Shown: piece after piece, positions 8,497 through 16,616 of the stretch
Layout of the letters: every line of letters begins with the position of its first letter
Numbering within the stretch: position 1 is the stretch's first letter
Assembly: GCA_963664065.1 (NCBI GenBank)
Contig: OY760942.1
Span: 1,736,001-1,800,000 of the forward strand
From: JABDJL01 sp963664065
GTDB lineage: Bacteria > Pseudomonadota > Gammaproteobacteria > Xanthomonadales > SZUA-36
DNA: 64,000 nucleotides
Reading direction: 5' to 3'
Position numbers and translations under genes: made by a program
Notes under the pieces: model-generated
The model's input: only the letters and a program-made list of their open reading frames with translations
What the model was told of the DNA's origin: nothing
Databases searched by the model: none

Positions 8497-9177
8497 ATGC
8501 GATCGAAATTCGCACTATCCTTTTTGATGGTCCTGTCCGCTGGCAGCGCGCTGGCCCAGGACATTACATCGGAGAAAGGAAAACTCAGTTACGCAGTTGG
8601 TTGGGACATTGGCCAGGACATCAGACGCCGAGGCGCAGAATTTGACGTTGAATCATTGATCTCGGCGATTCGCGATACGGTGGCAGAGCGGGACCCACAG
8701 GTTACACCTGAAGAAATGCAGGCTCTGATGACTGCTCTTCAACAGAAGGTGCGCAAGGAGCAGGTTGAGGCATTCCAGGCCCTGGCCGCGAAAAACCAGG
8801 AGGCCAGTGAGGTATTCCTGGAAGCCAACAAGACCAAGACTGGTATCGTCGTTATGCCAAGCGGTGTCCAGTATCGTGTAATTGAAGAAGGCGAGGGTTC
8901 ACGTCCCGGGATGGAAAGCTCGGTCAAGGTCCACTACCGCGGTTCAAAGATGGATGGCCGGGAGTTCGACAGTTCATTCGCTCGCGGAGTACCGGAAGAC
9001 TTCGTTGTAAACGCTGTGCTCCAGGGTTGGCAGGAAGTATTACCGCTGATGAAACAGGGTGCAACCTGGCAGATTTTCGTTCCGCCGGAACTGGCATTTG
9101 GTCAGCGTGGCAATCCACCTGTTGGACCGAACGAAGCTCTAATGTTCGATCTCAAACTGGTCGAAATCGTACAGTAA
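8497..9177 (+). CDS. Exported FKBP-type peptidyl-prolyl isomerase
   Basis: Folding catalyst of the envelope, of the FkpA/Mip type. The 226-residue product has a signal peptide MRSKFALSFLMVLSAGSALA (cleavage after ALA). A helical dimerisation region follows (about 25-110; TSEKGKLSYAVGWDIGQDI is the family start), then a C-terminal FKBP domain with VKVHYRGSKMDGREFDSS, LPLMKQGATWQIFVPPELAFGQRG and FDLKLVEI. A strong ribosome site GGAGG precedes the ATG. Whether it is fkpA or a mip orthologue cannot be decided. Confidence 0.93.
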   Translation: MRSKFALSFLMVLSAGSALAQDITSEKGKLSYAVGWDIGQDIRRRGAEFDVESLISAIRDTVAERDPQVTPEEMQALMTALQQKVRKEQVEAFQALAAKNQEASEVFLEANKTKTGIVVMPSGVQYRVIEEGEGSRPGMESSVKVHYRGSKMDGREFDSSFARGVPEDFVVNAVLQGWQEVLPLMKQGATWQIFVPPELAFGQRGNPPVGPNEALMFDLKLVEIVQ

Positions 9178-9186
9178 TCCTCTATG

Positions 9187-9207
9187 CCGGGTGGCCGAGC
9201 CACCCGG
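9187..9207 (+). terminator. Strong hairpin after the FKBP gene
   Basis: CCGGGTGGC (9187-9195) and GCCACCCGG (9199-9207) pair perfectly over nine bases with a three-base loop, nine bases after the isomerase stop. No T-run follows, so it may be an attenuating or RNA-stabilising hairpin rather than a full terminator. It argues against translation of the Nudix gene starting at 9184. Confidence 0.5.
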
Positions 9208-9228
9208 TATTCCAAGAAATCTGATTTC

Positions 9229-9840
9229 GTGTCCAAAGACTGGCGCCTGCAATTGCTAATGGCTGTTTCGCCATTGAGTGAAGGTGTAGGCGCACTCCAG
9301 GTGAACAACTTCCGGCCTCGTGATGAGGGACAAATGTGCCCCGGTCGAACCGCCGCTGTGCTGGTACCCATACTTGATCTCGAGGTTCCGGAAATACTCC
9401 TGACCCGCCGCTCAACGCAGCTTGCGCAACATCCAGGCCAGGTCAGTTTCCCGGGCGGTGCAGCTGAAACCCATGATGAAAGCGCCGTTAGTACTGCGTT
9501 GCGGGAGGCCAGGGAGGAAGTTGGCCTTGACCCCGGTCTTGTCACGCCATTGGGATTTCTTGATCGATTTGACAGTATTTCTGATTACCGCGTTTTGCCT
9601 GTTGTTGGATTGGTCAGGCCACCACATGAATGGAATATTGACAAAAAAGAAGTAGCTGAAGCATTTACTATTCCACTTGAAGTCGTGCTGGACCTCAATC
9701 GTTATAATGAGCGTACTGTATCAGGCGATGGGCGTGATTTTGTCCTTCATAGTCTCGAGTGGAAAGGCCACGTTGTTTGGGGCTTGACGGCAGCCATGTT
9801 GATTAATTTGTCTAAGCGGATGAATGGATCCAAAATGTAA
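9229..9840 (+). CDS. nudL: CoA pyrophosphatase (Nudix hydrolase)
   Basis: Probable hydrolase of coenzyme A and acyl-CoA to 4'-phosphopantetheine and 3',5'-ADP. The family-specific motif ILLTRRSTQLAQHPGQVSFP leads into a Nudix box GGAAETHDESAVSTALREA then REEVGL, with the metal-binding glutamates. I place the start at GTG 9229, which gives about 203 residues, close to the E. coli protein. An ATG at 9184 would put a nine-base-pair hairpin inside the coding start, and an ATG at 9259 is also possible. The stop overlaps the next ATG (TAATG). Confidence 0.85.
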   Translation: MSKDWRLQLLMAVSPLSEGVGALQVNNFRPRDEGQMCPGRTAAVLVPILDLEVPEILLTRRSTQLAQHPGQVSFPGGAAETHDESAVSTALREAREEVGLDPGLVTPLGFLDRFDSISDYRVLPVVGLVRPPHEWNIDKKEVAEAFTIPLEVVLDLNRYNERTVSGDGRDFVLHSLEWKGHVVWGLTAAMLINLSKRMNGSKM

Positions 9841-10694
9841 TGACGGAAGAAATCTTGATCTCGGCAAAGGGGCTTTCGGATTTGATCAAGGATGGTGATG
9901 TACTCGTATTTGACTGCCGATTCGACCTTTTCCATCCAGACAAGGGGCACAATTCCTGGCTCGCCGCGCATATTCCGGGCGCGGTATATACAAATCTTGA
10001 TAAGAACCTGGCCGGGCGTATCACCTCCCGGAGTGGCCGCCATCCGTTACCGTCTTCCAGGTCATTTGCGGCATTCCTCGCTCGCTCTGGTTGGGTGCCG
10101 GGCAAGCGGGTAGTTGCCTACGACGCGCACGGCGGGGCTTTCGCCTCTCGCCTCTGGTGGTTAATGAAATATTTCGGTCTGGGAAATACCGCACTTTTGA
10201 ACGGTGGCATTGGCGCATGGATGGCGTGCGGATTTACCATGGAATCGGGTGAAGTCAGCAAAATACGCCAGGCACTGCCGGATCTCAATCCGAATCCTGA
10301 AATGACGCTGAATACCCGGGGCGTGCTATATGGCCTGAATCGACATGAAATCCAACTGTTGGATGCTCGTGCCAGAGACCGTTTCGAAGGACTGAATGAA
10401 CCTATAGATCCGGTAGCGGGACATATTCCTGGTGCAATCAATCATTCGACGGATCTCAATATTGAAAATGGTTCATTTTTCCGGAATCCATCAGCCCTGA
10501 AATCGGGTTTCCGTTCGTTGGTCAAAAAAACCGATCCCTCACAAGTGGTGCATATGTGTGGTTCAGGTGTCACCGCCTGCCAAAACCTGTTTGCCATGGA
10601 ATTGGCCGGACTTGAGGGTTCCCGCATTTATGTCGGATCCTGGAGTGAATGGATTCGCGATCCCACCAGGCCCGTCGTGAAGGGCGCTGTCTAA
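9840..10694 (+). CDS. sseA: Thiosulfate/3-mercaptopyruvate sulfurtransferase
   Basis: Transfers sulfane sulfur from 3-mercaptopyruvate or thiosulfate to an acceptor. The 284-residue protein has two rhodanese domains. The N-terminal one has VFDCRFDLFHP, AHIPGAVYTNLD and YDAHGGAFASRLWW. The C-terminal one has LLDARARDRFEG, GHIPGAINH and the active-site loop CGSGVTACQN with the catalytic cysteine at residue 240. CGSGVTA favours the mercaptopyruvate type. It is coupled to the Nudix gene by a TAATG overlap. Its last 125 bases are read antisense as the tail of the neighbouring isomerase frame, and pieces of its 3' end are repeated just downstream. Confidence 0.9.
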   Translation: MTEEILISAKGLSDLIKDGDVLVFDCRFDLFHPDKGHNSWLAAHIPGAVYTNLDKNLAGRITSRSGRHPLPSSRSFAAFLARSGWVPGKRVVAYDAHGGAFASRLWWLMKYFGLGNTALLNGGIGAWMACGFTMESGEVSKIRQALPDLNPNPEMTLNTRGVLYGLNRHEIQLLDARARDRFEGLNEPIDPVAGHIPGAINHSTDLNIENGSFFRNPSALKSGFRSLVKKTDPSQVVHMCGSGVTACQNLFAMELAGLEGSRIYVGSWSEWIRDPTRPVVKGAV

Positions 10695-11532
10695 ACCGTT
10701 TCAGGATCTGTTTTTCAGCCTGGCAACGACAGAATTTGGTCAAAAAAACCATGTGTGGTTCAGGTGTCACCGCCTGCCAAAACCTGCCATTCGCGATCCC
10801 ACCAGGCCCGTCGTGGACCTTTTGGGTTTCCTCGCTGAACCACCTTTCTACGAATCCCGAGATGTTTTTGTCATCAAGTGAATCAAACTCCCTGAAAATA
10901 TCCTGACGCAACAACGCGCGATTTCCCAGCATGGAGTGTGCAGGAAGTTCCAGGTGAGCATTGCACCATTCGACTGCGGCTTTAACAGTATCTACGGGGC
11001 TTTCAGACAGCTTATCTACTAATCCATTCGCGAATGCTTCTTCGGGTGTGATCAGGGCACCCGCGACGATCAGGCGCTCGGCACGGTGAATACCTGTCAA
11101 ACGGATCAATGCGTGCCTGATGACACCGGGTACCAGTAATCCGACGGCGGTTTCATTCAGGCCGATCACAAATTCGCCCCGGCTCATGACCCGGTAGTCG
11201 CAAAACAGGCTCAGTACCGCACCGCCTGCCGGTGCGTGACCGGCAATTGCTGCGGCAACAGGGATGGGCGAACGAGCAACTGTTTCCAGTAATCCGAAAA
11301 AATTTCGCCAGAATTCCGTCATTTGATGTTGGTCCAGTTGCATCAATTCCGGCACATCCAAACCCGCAGAAAAAAGCCCCTCCCTGCCGGAGATCACCAG
11401 TGCCTTACTGGCTTTTGGGGCCAGCTGAATCGCCGTGTTGAGTTCGGTTACCAGTGCCGGATTCAACGCGTTGACCGGAGCCCGGTCCATGCTTAATTCC
11501 ATTACTGCACCATGATCTATTTGTTTGAGCAT
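10570..11532 (-). CDS. Enoyl-CoA isomerase-like crotonase with an altered C-terminus
   Basis: Crotonase-fold enzyme most like delta3,delta2-enoyl-CoA isomerase. GHAPAGGAVLSLFCDYRVM forms the oxyanion hole, and the IGLNET segment carries the catalytic glutamate typical of mitochondrial-type isomerases. The start at ATG 11532 has GGGGAAA upstream; an alternative GTG at 11556 overlaps uvrA. The family-like part ends about residue 239. The following ~80 residues are the antisense reading of a duplicated and then the original sulfurtransferase 3' end, so the natural C-terminus has been lost and replaced. Function may still be partly intact. Same strand and immediately downstream of uvrA. Confidence 0.75.
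   Translation of the reverse strand: MLKQIDHGAVMELSMDRAPVNALNPALVTELNTAIQLAPKASKALVISGREGLFSAGLDVPELMQLDQHQMTEFWRNFFGLLETVARSPIPVAAAIAGHAPAGGAVLSLFCDYRVMSRGEFVIGLNETAVGLLVPGVIRHALIRLTGIHRAERLIVAGALITPEEAFANGLVDKLSESPVDTVKAAVEWCNAHLELPAHSMLGNRALLRQDIFREFDSLDDKNISGFVERWFSEETQKVHDGPGGIANGRFWQAVTPEPHMVFLTKFCRCQAEKQILKRFRQRPSRRAWWDRESIHSRIRHKCGNPQVRPIPWQTGFGRR
10736..10815 (+). repeat. Scrambled partial copy of the sulfurtransferase 3' end
   Basis: Three blocks repeat, in order, parts of the gene ending at 10694. 10736-10750 equals 10518-10532 (15 bases). 10751-10786 equals 10554-10589 (36 bases, covering the active-site loop). 10789-10815 equals 10653-10679 (27 bases). The sequence between the blocks is deleted in the copy. 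The duplication lies where the 3' end of the minus-strand isomerase gene should be. Confidence 0.85.
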
Positions 11533-11548
11533 TGTAATTTCCCCAGGT

Positions 11549-14401
11549 TCAGGCACTCTTGCGTTGAATCTGCTGGTGCCGTTTCAGCGCTATCGCCAGA
11601 AACTTTCCGGTGTGTGAATGCTTGCATTTGGCGATCGATTCCGGTGTTCCAGTGGCGATAATCCGGCCGCCCTTGTCCCCACCTTCCGGACCGAGATCAA
11701 TCACCCAGTCAGCGGTTTTTATCACATCCAGATTGTGTTCGATAACGACCACGGTATTGCCATGATCCCGCAACCGGTGCAGGACCTGCATCAACTGTTC
11801 GATATCGGCGAAATGCAGACCCGTTGTGGGCTCATCCAATATGTACAGGGTTTGCCCGGTATCCCGCTTTGAAAGTTCTTTTGCCAGCTTGATACGCTGT
11901 GCTTCACCACCTGAGAGCGTCGTGGCACTTTGCCCCAGGGTGATATACGACAGACCAACTGCAAGCAGGGTTTCAAGCTTGCGCGCAACCGTCGGCACCG
12001 CGGAGAAGAACTCCAGAGCGTCTTCTACCGTCATGCACAGCACTTCATTAATGTTTTTGCCTTTATATAAAACACTCAAGGTTTCGCGGTTATAACGTTT
12101 CCCGTGGCAAACATCGCAGGACACATAAATATCAGGAAGGAAGTGCATTTCCACGCGGATCAGCCCATCTCCCTGGCAGGCTTCACATCGGCCGCCTTTT
12201 ACATTGAAACTGAATCGTCCCGGCTTGTAACCCCGGGATCTGGATTCCTGAGTGCCTGCAAACAACTCGCGAATAGGTGTAAACAGGCCGGTATAGGTGG
12301 CCGGGTTGGAGCGGGGTGTGCGCCCGATTGGGGACTGGTCAATATCCACTACCTTGTCAAAAAGATGCAGATTTTCAACCGACTCGTAGGGTGCGGGCTG
12401 AGCGCTGCTGTCATATAACTCGCGTGCGGTCAGACGATGAAGCGTGTCATTAATCAGCGTGGATTTCCCGGATCCGGAAACACCGGTCACACAAACGAAC
12501 AGTCCTGCCGGGATCTCCAGTGTCACGTTCTTCAGATTGTTGCCGGTGGCGCCGATCAGCCGGAGTTTGCGCGTCTCATCGACTGGCGTGCGCTGGTCCG
12601 GAATGGCAATTTGACGGGCGCCGGATAAAAACTGCCCGGTCAGGGATTCGGGATCGGTTTCAAGATGCTCCGGCTTCCCGCAATAAACTATTTTGCCGCC
12701 GTGAACCCCGGCTCCCGGGCCGATATCTACGACGTGATCGGCAGTGCGGATCGCTTCTTCATCGTGCTCAACTACGATGACGGTATTACCAAGATCTCTC
12801 AGACGGATCAGGGTCTTGAGCAGTCTCGCATTATCCCGTTGATGTAGGCCAATTGAGGGCTCGTCGAGAATATACATCACACCCACCAGCCCCGCGCCGA
12901 TCTGGCTGGCGAGGCGGATTCGCTGTGCTTCTCCTCCGGACAGGCTGTCTGCCTGGCGATCCAGCGTGAGGTATTCCAGCCCGACGTTCACCAGGAAATG
13001 AAGGCGGTCGTGGACCTCCTTGATAATTTTGGATGCAATTTCGCCCCGGGTTCCAGTCAGTTGTAAATCTTCAAAAAATCGCAGGCACTTTTCAATGGGC
13101 CACGCGGTGATGGACGGCAGATTGGTTTCGGCGATGAATACATGACGTGCTTCCCTGTTCAGGCGCTGGCCACCACAATCCGGGCAGGGTTTGGAAGAGA
13201 TGTACTTTGCCAGTTCCTCCCGAACAATGCGGGCTTCGGTTTCCCTGTAACGCCGTTCAAGGTTTGGTATTACACCTGCAAACGGGTGCCTGCGTTTTTG
13301 GGTGCCACGTTCGCCAAAATACTGAAACTCGATAATTTCCTCACCGCTGCCATACAAAACCACATCACGAATTTTCTTCGGCAGTTCATCAAAAGGGCCA
13401 TCTACATCAAATTTATAGTGCGAGGACAGGGCCTTGATGATCTGGAAATAGTAGGCGTTCCGCCTGTCCCAACCGCGAACCGCGCCGCCGGCAAGGCTCA
13501 AGTGAGGATTGCTGACCACACGGTCAGGGTCAAAAAACTGGCTGATGCCCAGGCCATCGCATTTAGGGCAGGCGCCATTCGGATTGTTGAAAGAGAACAT
13601 TCGCGGTTCCAGTTCCTGCAGGCTGTAATCACAGTGGACGCAGGAATACCGTGCGCTGAACAATTTTTCCTTGATATCGCTGTCTTCATCCAAAGGGGAC
13701 AGAAGAGCCAGTCCGTCAGAAAGCGTAATGGCGGTTTCCAGTGACTCGGCAAGTCGCTGCTTCATGTCCTCGCGAACACGAAAACGGTCAATCACCACCT
13801 CGATCGTGTGCTTTTTCCGAAGCTCCAGTGCAGGTGCATGATCAATTTCGTAAACCTGGCCGTCCACCCGGAGTCGCACAAAACCCTGGGCCCGTAATTC
13901 GTCTATCAGTTGAACATGCTCTCCCTTGCGGTTGCGTACAACCGGTGCAAGCAGCATAACTCGCTCGCCTTCGGGGATGTTCAGCACATGGTCTACCATC
14001 TGACTGATGGTTTGAGCTTCCAATGGTATGTCGTGATCAGGACAGCAGGGGGTGCCTACCCGTGCAAAAAACAGCCTCAGGTAGTCGTAAATTTCGGTAA
14101 TCGTCCCAACCGTGGACCGCGGATTGTGTGAAGCTGATTTCTGTTCGATTGAAATTGCCGGTGACAGGCCTTCGATATGGTCAACATCGGGCTTTTCCAT
14201 GATGGATAAAAACTGCCTCGCATAGGCCGAGAGTGACTCCACATATCGACGTTGTCCCTCTGCATAGATTGTGTCGAATGCGAGTGATGACTTGCCTGAA
14301 CCAGATAATCCAGTAAAAACAATAAGTTGATCCCGGGGCAAGTCCAGGTCTATGTTGGCCAGATTGTGAGTGCGGGCACCCCGTATTTGGATCGTTTTCA
14401 T
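11549..14401 (-). CDS. uvrA: Excinuclease ABC subunit A
   Basis: Damage-recognition ATPase of nucleotide excision repair, working with UvrB and UvrC. The start at 14401 gives a 950-residue protein beginning MKTIQIRGARTHNLANIDL, as in the family; a longer frame to 14497 lacks support. Walker A sites are GLSGSGKSSL (N half) and GVSGSGKSTL (C half). ABC signatures are LSGGEAQRI twice. Zinc-finger cysteines occur in CVHCDYSL/CPKCDGLG and CEACQGDG/CDVCHGKRY. A probable promoter lies upstream in the uvrA-rplU spacer. I saw no clear LexA box. Confidence 0.97.
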   Translation of the reverse strand: MKTIQIRGARTHNLANIDLDLPRDQLIVFTGLSGSGKSSLAFDTIYAEGQRRYVESLSAYARQFLSIMEKPDVDHIEGLSPAISIEQKSASHNPRSTVGTITEIYDYLRLFFARVGTPCCPDHDIPLEAQTISQMVDHVLNIPEGERVMLLAPVVRNRKGEHVQLIDELRAQGFVRLRVDGQVYEIDHAPALELRKKHTIEVVIDRFRVREDMKQRLAESLETAITLSDGLALLSPLDEDSDIKEKLFSARYSCVHCDYSLQELEPRMFSFNNPNGACPKCDGLGISQFFDPDRVVSNPHLSLAGGAVRGWDRRNAYYFQIIKALSSHYKFDVDGPFDELPKKIRDVVLYGSGEEIIEFQYFGERGTQKRRHPFAGVIPNLERRYRETEARIVREELAKYISSKPCPDCGGQRLNREARHVFIAETNLPSITAWPIEKCLRFFEDLQLTGTRGEIASKIIKEVHDRLHFLVNVGLEYLTLDRQADSLSGGEAQRIRLASQIGAGLVGVMYILDEPSIGLHQRDNARLLKTLIRLRDLGNTVIVVEHDEEAIRTADHVVDIGPGAGVHGGKIVYCGKPEHLETDPESLTGQFLSGARQIAIPDQRTPVDETRKLRLIGATGNNLKNVTLEIPAGLFVCVTGVSGSGKSTLINDTLHRLTARELYDSSAQPAPYESVENLHLFDKVVDIDQSPIGRTPRSNPATYTGLFTPIRELFAGTQESRSRGYKPGRFSFNVKGGRCEACQGDGLIRVEMHFLPDIYVSCDVCHGKRYNRETLSVLYKGKNINEVLCMTVEDALEFFSAVPTVARKLETLLAVGLSYITLGQSATTLSGGEAQRIKLAKELSKRDTGQTLYILDEPTTGLHFADIEQLMQVLHRLRDHGNTVVVIEHNLDVIKTADWVIDLGPEGGDKGGRIIATGTPESIAKCKHSHTGKFLAIALKRHQQIQRKSA

Positions 14402-14429
14402 GTTGTGGCCGACAGAATTCAAACCACTA

Positions 14430-14459
14430 ACTATACGCCTGTAGTACACTTCCCCGCAA
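14430..14459 (-). promoter_or_regulatory. Probable uvrA promoter
   Basis: On the minus strand TTGCGG (14454-14459) and TATAGT (14430-14435) are 18 bases apart, about 30 bases before the uvrA ATG. Spacing and position fit sigma-70. No CTGT-N8-ACAG operator overlaps it. Confidence 0.45.
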
Positions 14460-14505
14460 AGTATGTTCGCGTTATAAAAAAGCCTTGTTTCGGTCATGGA
14501 ATAGG

Positions 14506-14534
14506 TTGACCGTCCATCTCAAAACCGCTAACAT
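14506..14534 (+). promoter_or_regulatory. rplU-rpmA promoter
   Basis: TTGACC (14506-14511), a 17-base spacer and TAACAT (14529-14534) form a good sigma-70 promoter. It leaves a leader of about 35 bases before the L21 ATG at 14577, with GGAG upstream of the start. Confidence 0.7.
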
Positions 14535-14576
14535 TCCCGCCCTTTTGCAGGCCCCTTTAAATGGAGCGGCGTTACC

Positions 14577-15098
14577 ATGTATGTAGTATTTTCAACCGGT
14601 GGCAAACAGTACCGTGCAAGCACCGGCGACATTGTCAAAGTAGAAAAGCTCGAAGCTGAAAGAGGCTCGACTATCGAACTGGACAGCGTGCTGATGATAG
14701 GCGAGGGTGAAGACGTTAAGGTTGGTACACCATTCCTGCCGGGTGGCAAGGTAACTGCCAGGGTCGTGGAACACGGTCGTGGCGAGAAAATTAAGGTCGT
14801 CAAGTTCAAACGCCGTAAGAACTATCTGAAGAAACAGGGTCATCGTCAGTACTTCACTACGCTTGAAATAACCGGTATCGACACTGTTGAATCCAGGCCA
14901 GCAGAGGCGAAACCGAAGGCAGAGACGAAATCAGCGCCTGCGAAGAAGACTGCCGCCAGGAAAGCGGCTGCAAAGAAGGCAGCCAGCAAGAAAGCAACAG
15001 TAAAGAAGGCCGCAGCCAAGAAAACTGCTGCTAAGAAGAAGACTGCCAAAAAGGTCGTTGCCAAGGCACCGGCAATCGAAGACAAGGGCGACGAATAG
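14577..15098 (+). CDS. rplU: 50S ribosomal protein L21 with a histone-H1-like tail
   Basis: Large-subunit ribosomal protein binding 23S rRNA near L20. Residues 1 to about 103 are a normal L21 (MYVVFSTGGKQYRA, then VKFKRRKNYLKKQGHRQYF and TTLEITGI). The remaining ~70 residues are unusual: a Lys/Ala-rich run built from KKAAxKK-type repeats, resembling the C-terminal tail of histone H1 or AlgP, and ending in an acidic EDKGDE. Family length is usually about 103 residues, so the tail is an extension. The frame is continuous to the stop and L27 follows after 18 bases. Confidence 0.93.
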   Translation: MYVVFSTGGKQYRASTGDIVKVEKLEAERGSTIELDSVLMIGEGEDVKVGTPFLPGGKVTARVVEHGRGEKIKVVKFKRRKNYLKKQGHRQYFTTLEITGIDTVESRPAEAKPKAETKSAPAKKTAARKAAAKKAASKKATVKKAAAKKTAAKKKTAKKVVAKAPAIEDKGDE

Positions 15099-15116
15099 TC
15101 GAACAGGAGTTGAGTC

Positions 15117-15380
15117 ATGGCACATAAAAAAGCAGGCGGCAGTACCCGTAATGGTCGCGATTCCAATCCGAAGTACCTGGGCGTCAAACGCTATGGCGGT
15201 GAATCGGTTGTAGCTGGAAACATTATCGTGCGCCAGCGTGGGACACGGTTTCATGCGGGCAATAATGTAGGTGTAGGACGGGATCACACGCTGTTCGCCC
15301 TGGCCGATGGCAATGTTAAATTCGAGAACCGCGGATATCCCAAGCGCAAGTTCGTAAGCGTGGAGTCCGGAAAAGACTGA
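15117..15380 (+). CDS. rpmA: 50S ribosomal protein L27
   Basis: Large-subunit protein whose N-terminus reaches the peptidyl-transferase centre. The 87-residue product begins MAHKKAGGSTRNGRDSNPKY, then LGVKRYGGE and VRQRGTRFHAG, all classical L27. Gram-negative form: no cleaved N-terminal extension. GGAG lies just before the ATG. Co-transcribed with rplU and followed by a strong terminator at 15408-15430. Confidence 0.97.
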   Translation: MAHKKAGGSTRNGRDSNPKYLGVKRYGGESVVAGNIIVRQRGTRFHAGNNVGVGRDHTLFALADGNVKFENRGYPKRKFVSVESGKD

Positions 15381-15407
15381 ATCTCGGAATAGATTGAGAT
15401 TTCAAAA

Positions 15408-15430
15408 CCCCGCTCCGGCGGGGTTTTTTT
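15408..15430 (+). terminator. Rho-independent terminator after rpmA
   Basis: CCCCGC (15408-15413) and GCGGGG (15418-15423) form a six-base-pair GC stem with a TCCG loop, followed by seven T. It sits 28 bases after the L27 stop and separates rplU-rpmA from obgE. Confidence 0.93.
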
Positions 15431-15560
15431 GTTTGGTAGGGGGATGTTGAAGGATGATTTACCAGAATACCAATCTCAAATTCTTGAGCGCCGGCAATTT
15501 TTTAGCACCATAATTAGTTTTCAGCTATTTCTCCCAAGCTAATCAGGGTTCAGGTTTTTC

Positions 15561-16616
15561 ATGAAATTTGTTGATGAAGCACATATATCTGTCAAAGCCG
15601 GGAAAGGTGGTGATGGCTCCGGTTCGTTCCGAAGGGAAAAGTACATCCAGTACGGTGGTCCTGATGGCGGCGACGGTGGCCGCGGCGGTAGTGTGTTCCT
15701 CATTGGCGATTCAGGCTTGAATACACTGGTGGATTTCAGGCACAGGCGGGAATACAAAGCTGAAAAGGGCAAGTCGGGGTCCGGCCGTAACATGACCGGC
15801 AAAAGTGGCGCGGATATTACTATCCGTGTACCTCTGGGAACCATTGTGGTCAATGAAGAGTCCGGCCAGAAGCTGGGTGATGTCACCGGGCACGAGCAGG
15901 TATTGTGTGTGGCAGTCGGGGGTAAGGGTGGCCTGGGTAACGTTCATTTCAAGAGTTCCACCAACCGTGCGCCCAGAAAAACCACCCAGGGTACACTGGG
16001 TGAAGACCGTAGCTTACATCTGGAGCTTAAAGTGCTGGCAGATGTTGGCTTGCTGGGCTGTCCCAATGCCGGTAAGTCAACCCTGATCAGTTCGGTGTCT
16101 TCCGCCCGCCCCAAGGTTGCCGACTACCCGTTTACCACGCTGTATCCCAACCTGGGGGTAGTAAGTGTAGGATTAGACGCCAGTTTTGTCATCGCAGACG
16201 TGCCCGGGTTGATTGAAGGTGCCGCCGGGGGCGCAGGCCTGGGGATTCAGTTTCTCAAACACCTGCAAAGGACCAGGTTATTGCTGCACCTGGTTGATAT
16301 TGCACCGCTGGATGAAAATCATGATCCGGTCGCGGAAATTAGACAACTCGAACAGGAACTTTCAAATTTCGATGCTGAATTGATGCATAAACCACGTTGG
16401 CTGGCTTTCACCAAGTCCGACCTGCTGGAAGCGGATGAGGCCAGATCCAGAGCGGAAAACGTCATTCGGGAACTGGGCTGGGAAAGCCAATGGGCACTGA
16501 TCTCTTCAGTCACTCAAACCGGCACCATGGAATTGATGCAACAAATCATGCTGGCTATTGACGAAATGAACGAGACGTCCGCGATGGATGAAAAAGCTGA
16601 TACCTTGAGACCATGA
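15561..16616 (+). CDS. obgE: GTPase Obg/CgtA
   Basis: Essential GTPase linked to 50S subunit assembly and stress control. The 351-residue protein has the glycine-rich Obg fold (residues 1 to about 158; KFVDEAHISVKAGKGGDGSG and GPDGGDGGRGG). The G domain follows with GCPNAGKSTL (G1), FTTLYP (G2), DVPGLIEGA (G3) and TKSDL (G4). It ends soon after the G domain, as in beta- and gammaproteobacteria. The gene follows L27, its usual neighbour. Its stop overlaps the ATG of a dehydrogenase gene (ATGA). Confidence 0.96.
   Translation: MKFVDEAHISVKAGKGGDGSGSFRREKYIQYGGPDGGDGGRGGSVFLIGDSGLNTLVDFRHRREYKAEKGKSGSGRNMTGKSGADITIRVPLGTIVVNEESGQKLGDVTGHEQVLCVAVGGKGGLGNVHFKSSTNRAPRKTTQGTLGEDRSLHLELKVLADVGLLGCPNAGKSTLISSVSSARPKVADYPFTTLYPNLGVVSVGLDASFVIADVPGLIEGAAGGAGLGIQFLKHLQRTRLLLHLVDIAPLDENHDPVAEIRQLEQELSNFDAELMHKPRWLAFTKSDLLEADEARSRAENVIRELGWESQWALISSVTQTGTMELMQQIMLAIDEMNETSAMDEKADTLRP

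Noticed and set aside
13142..13744. A 200-codon plus-strand frame
   Set aside because: Antisense to uvrA, no family features.
14402..14505. LexA box upstream of uvrA
   Set aside because: No CTGT-N8-ACAG or close variant found; only a sigma-70 type promoter is supported.
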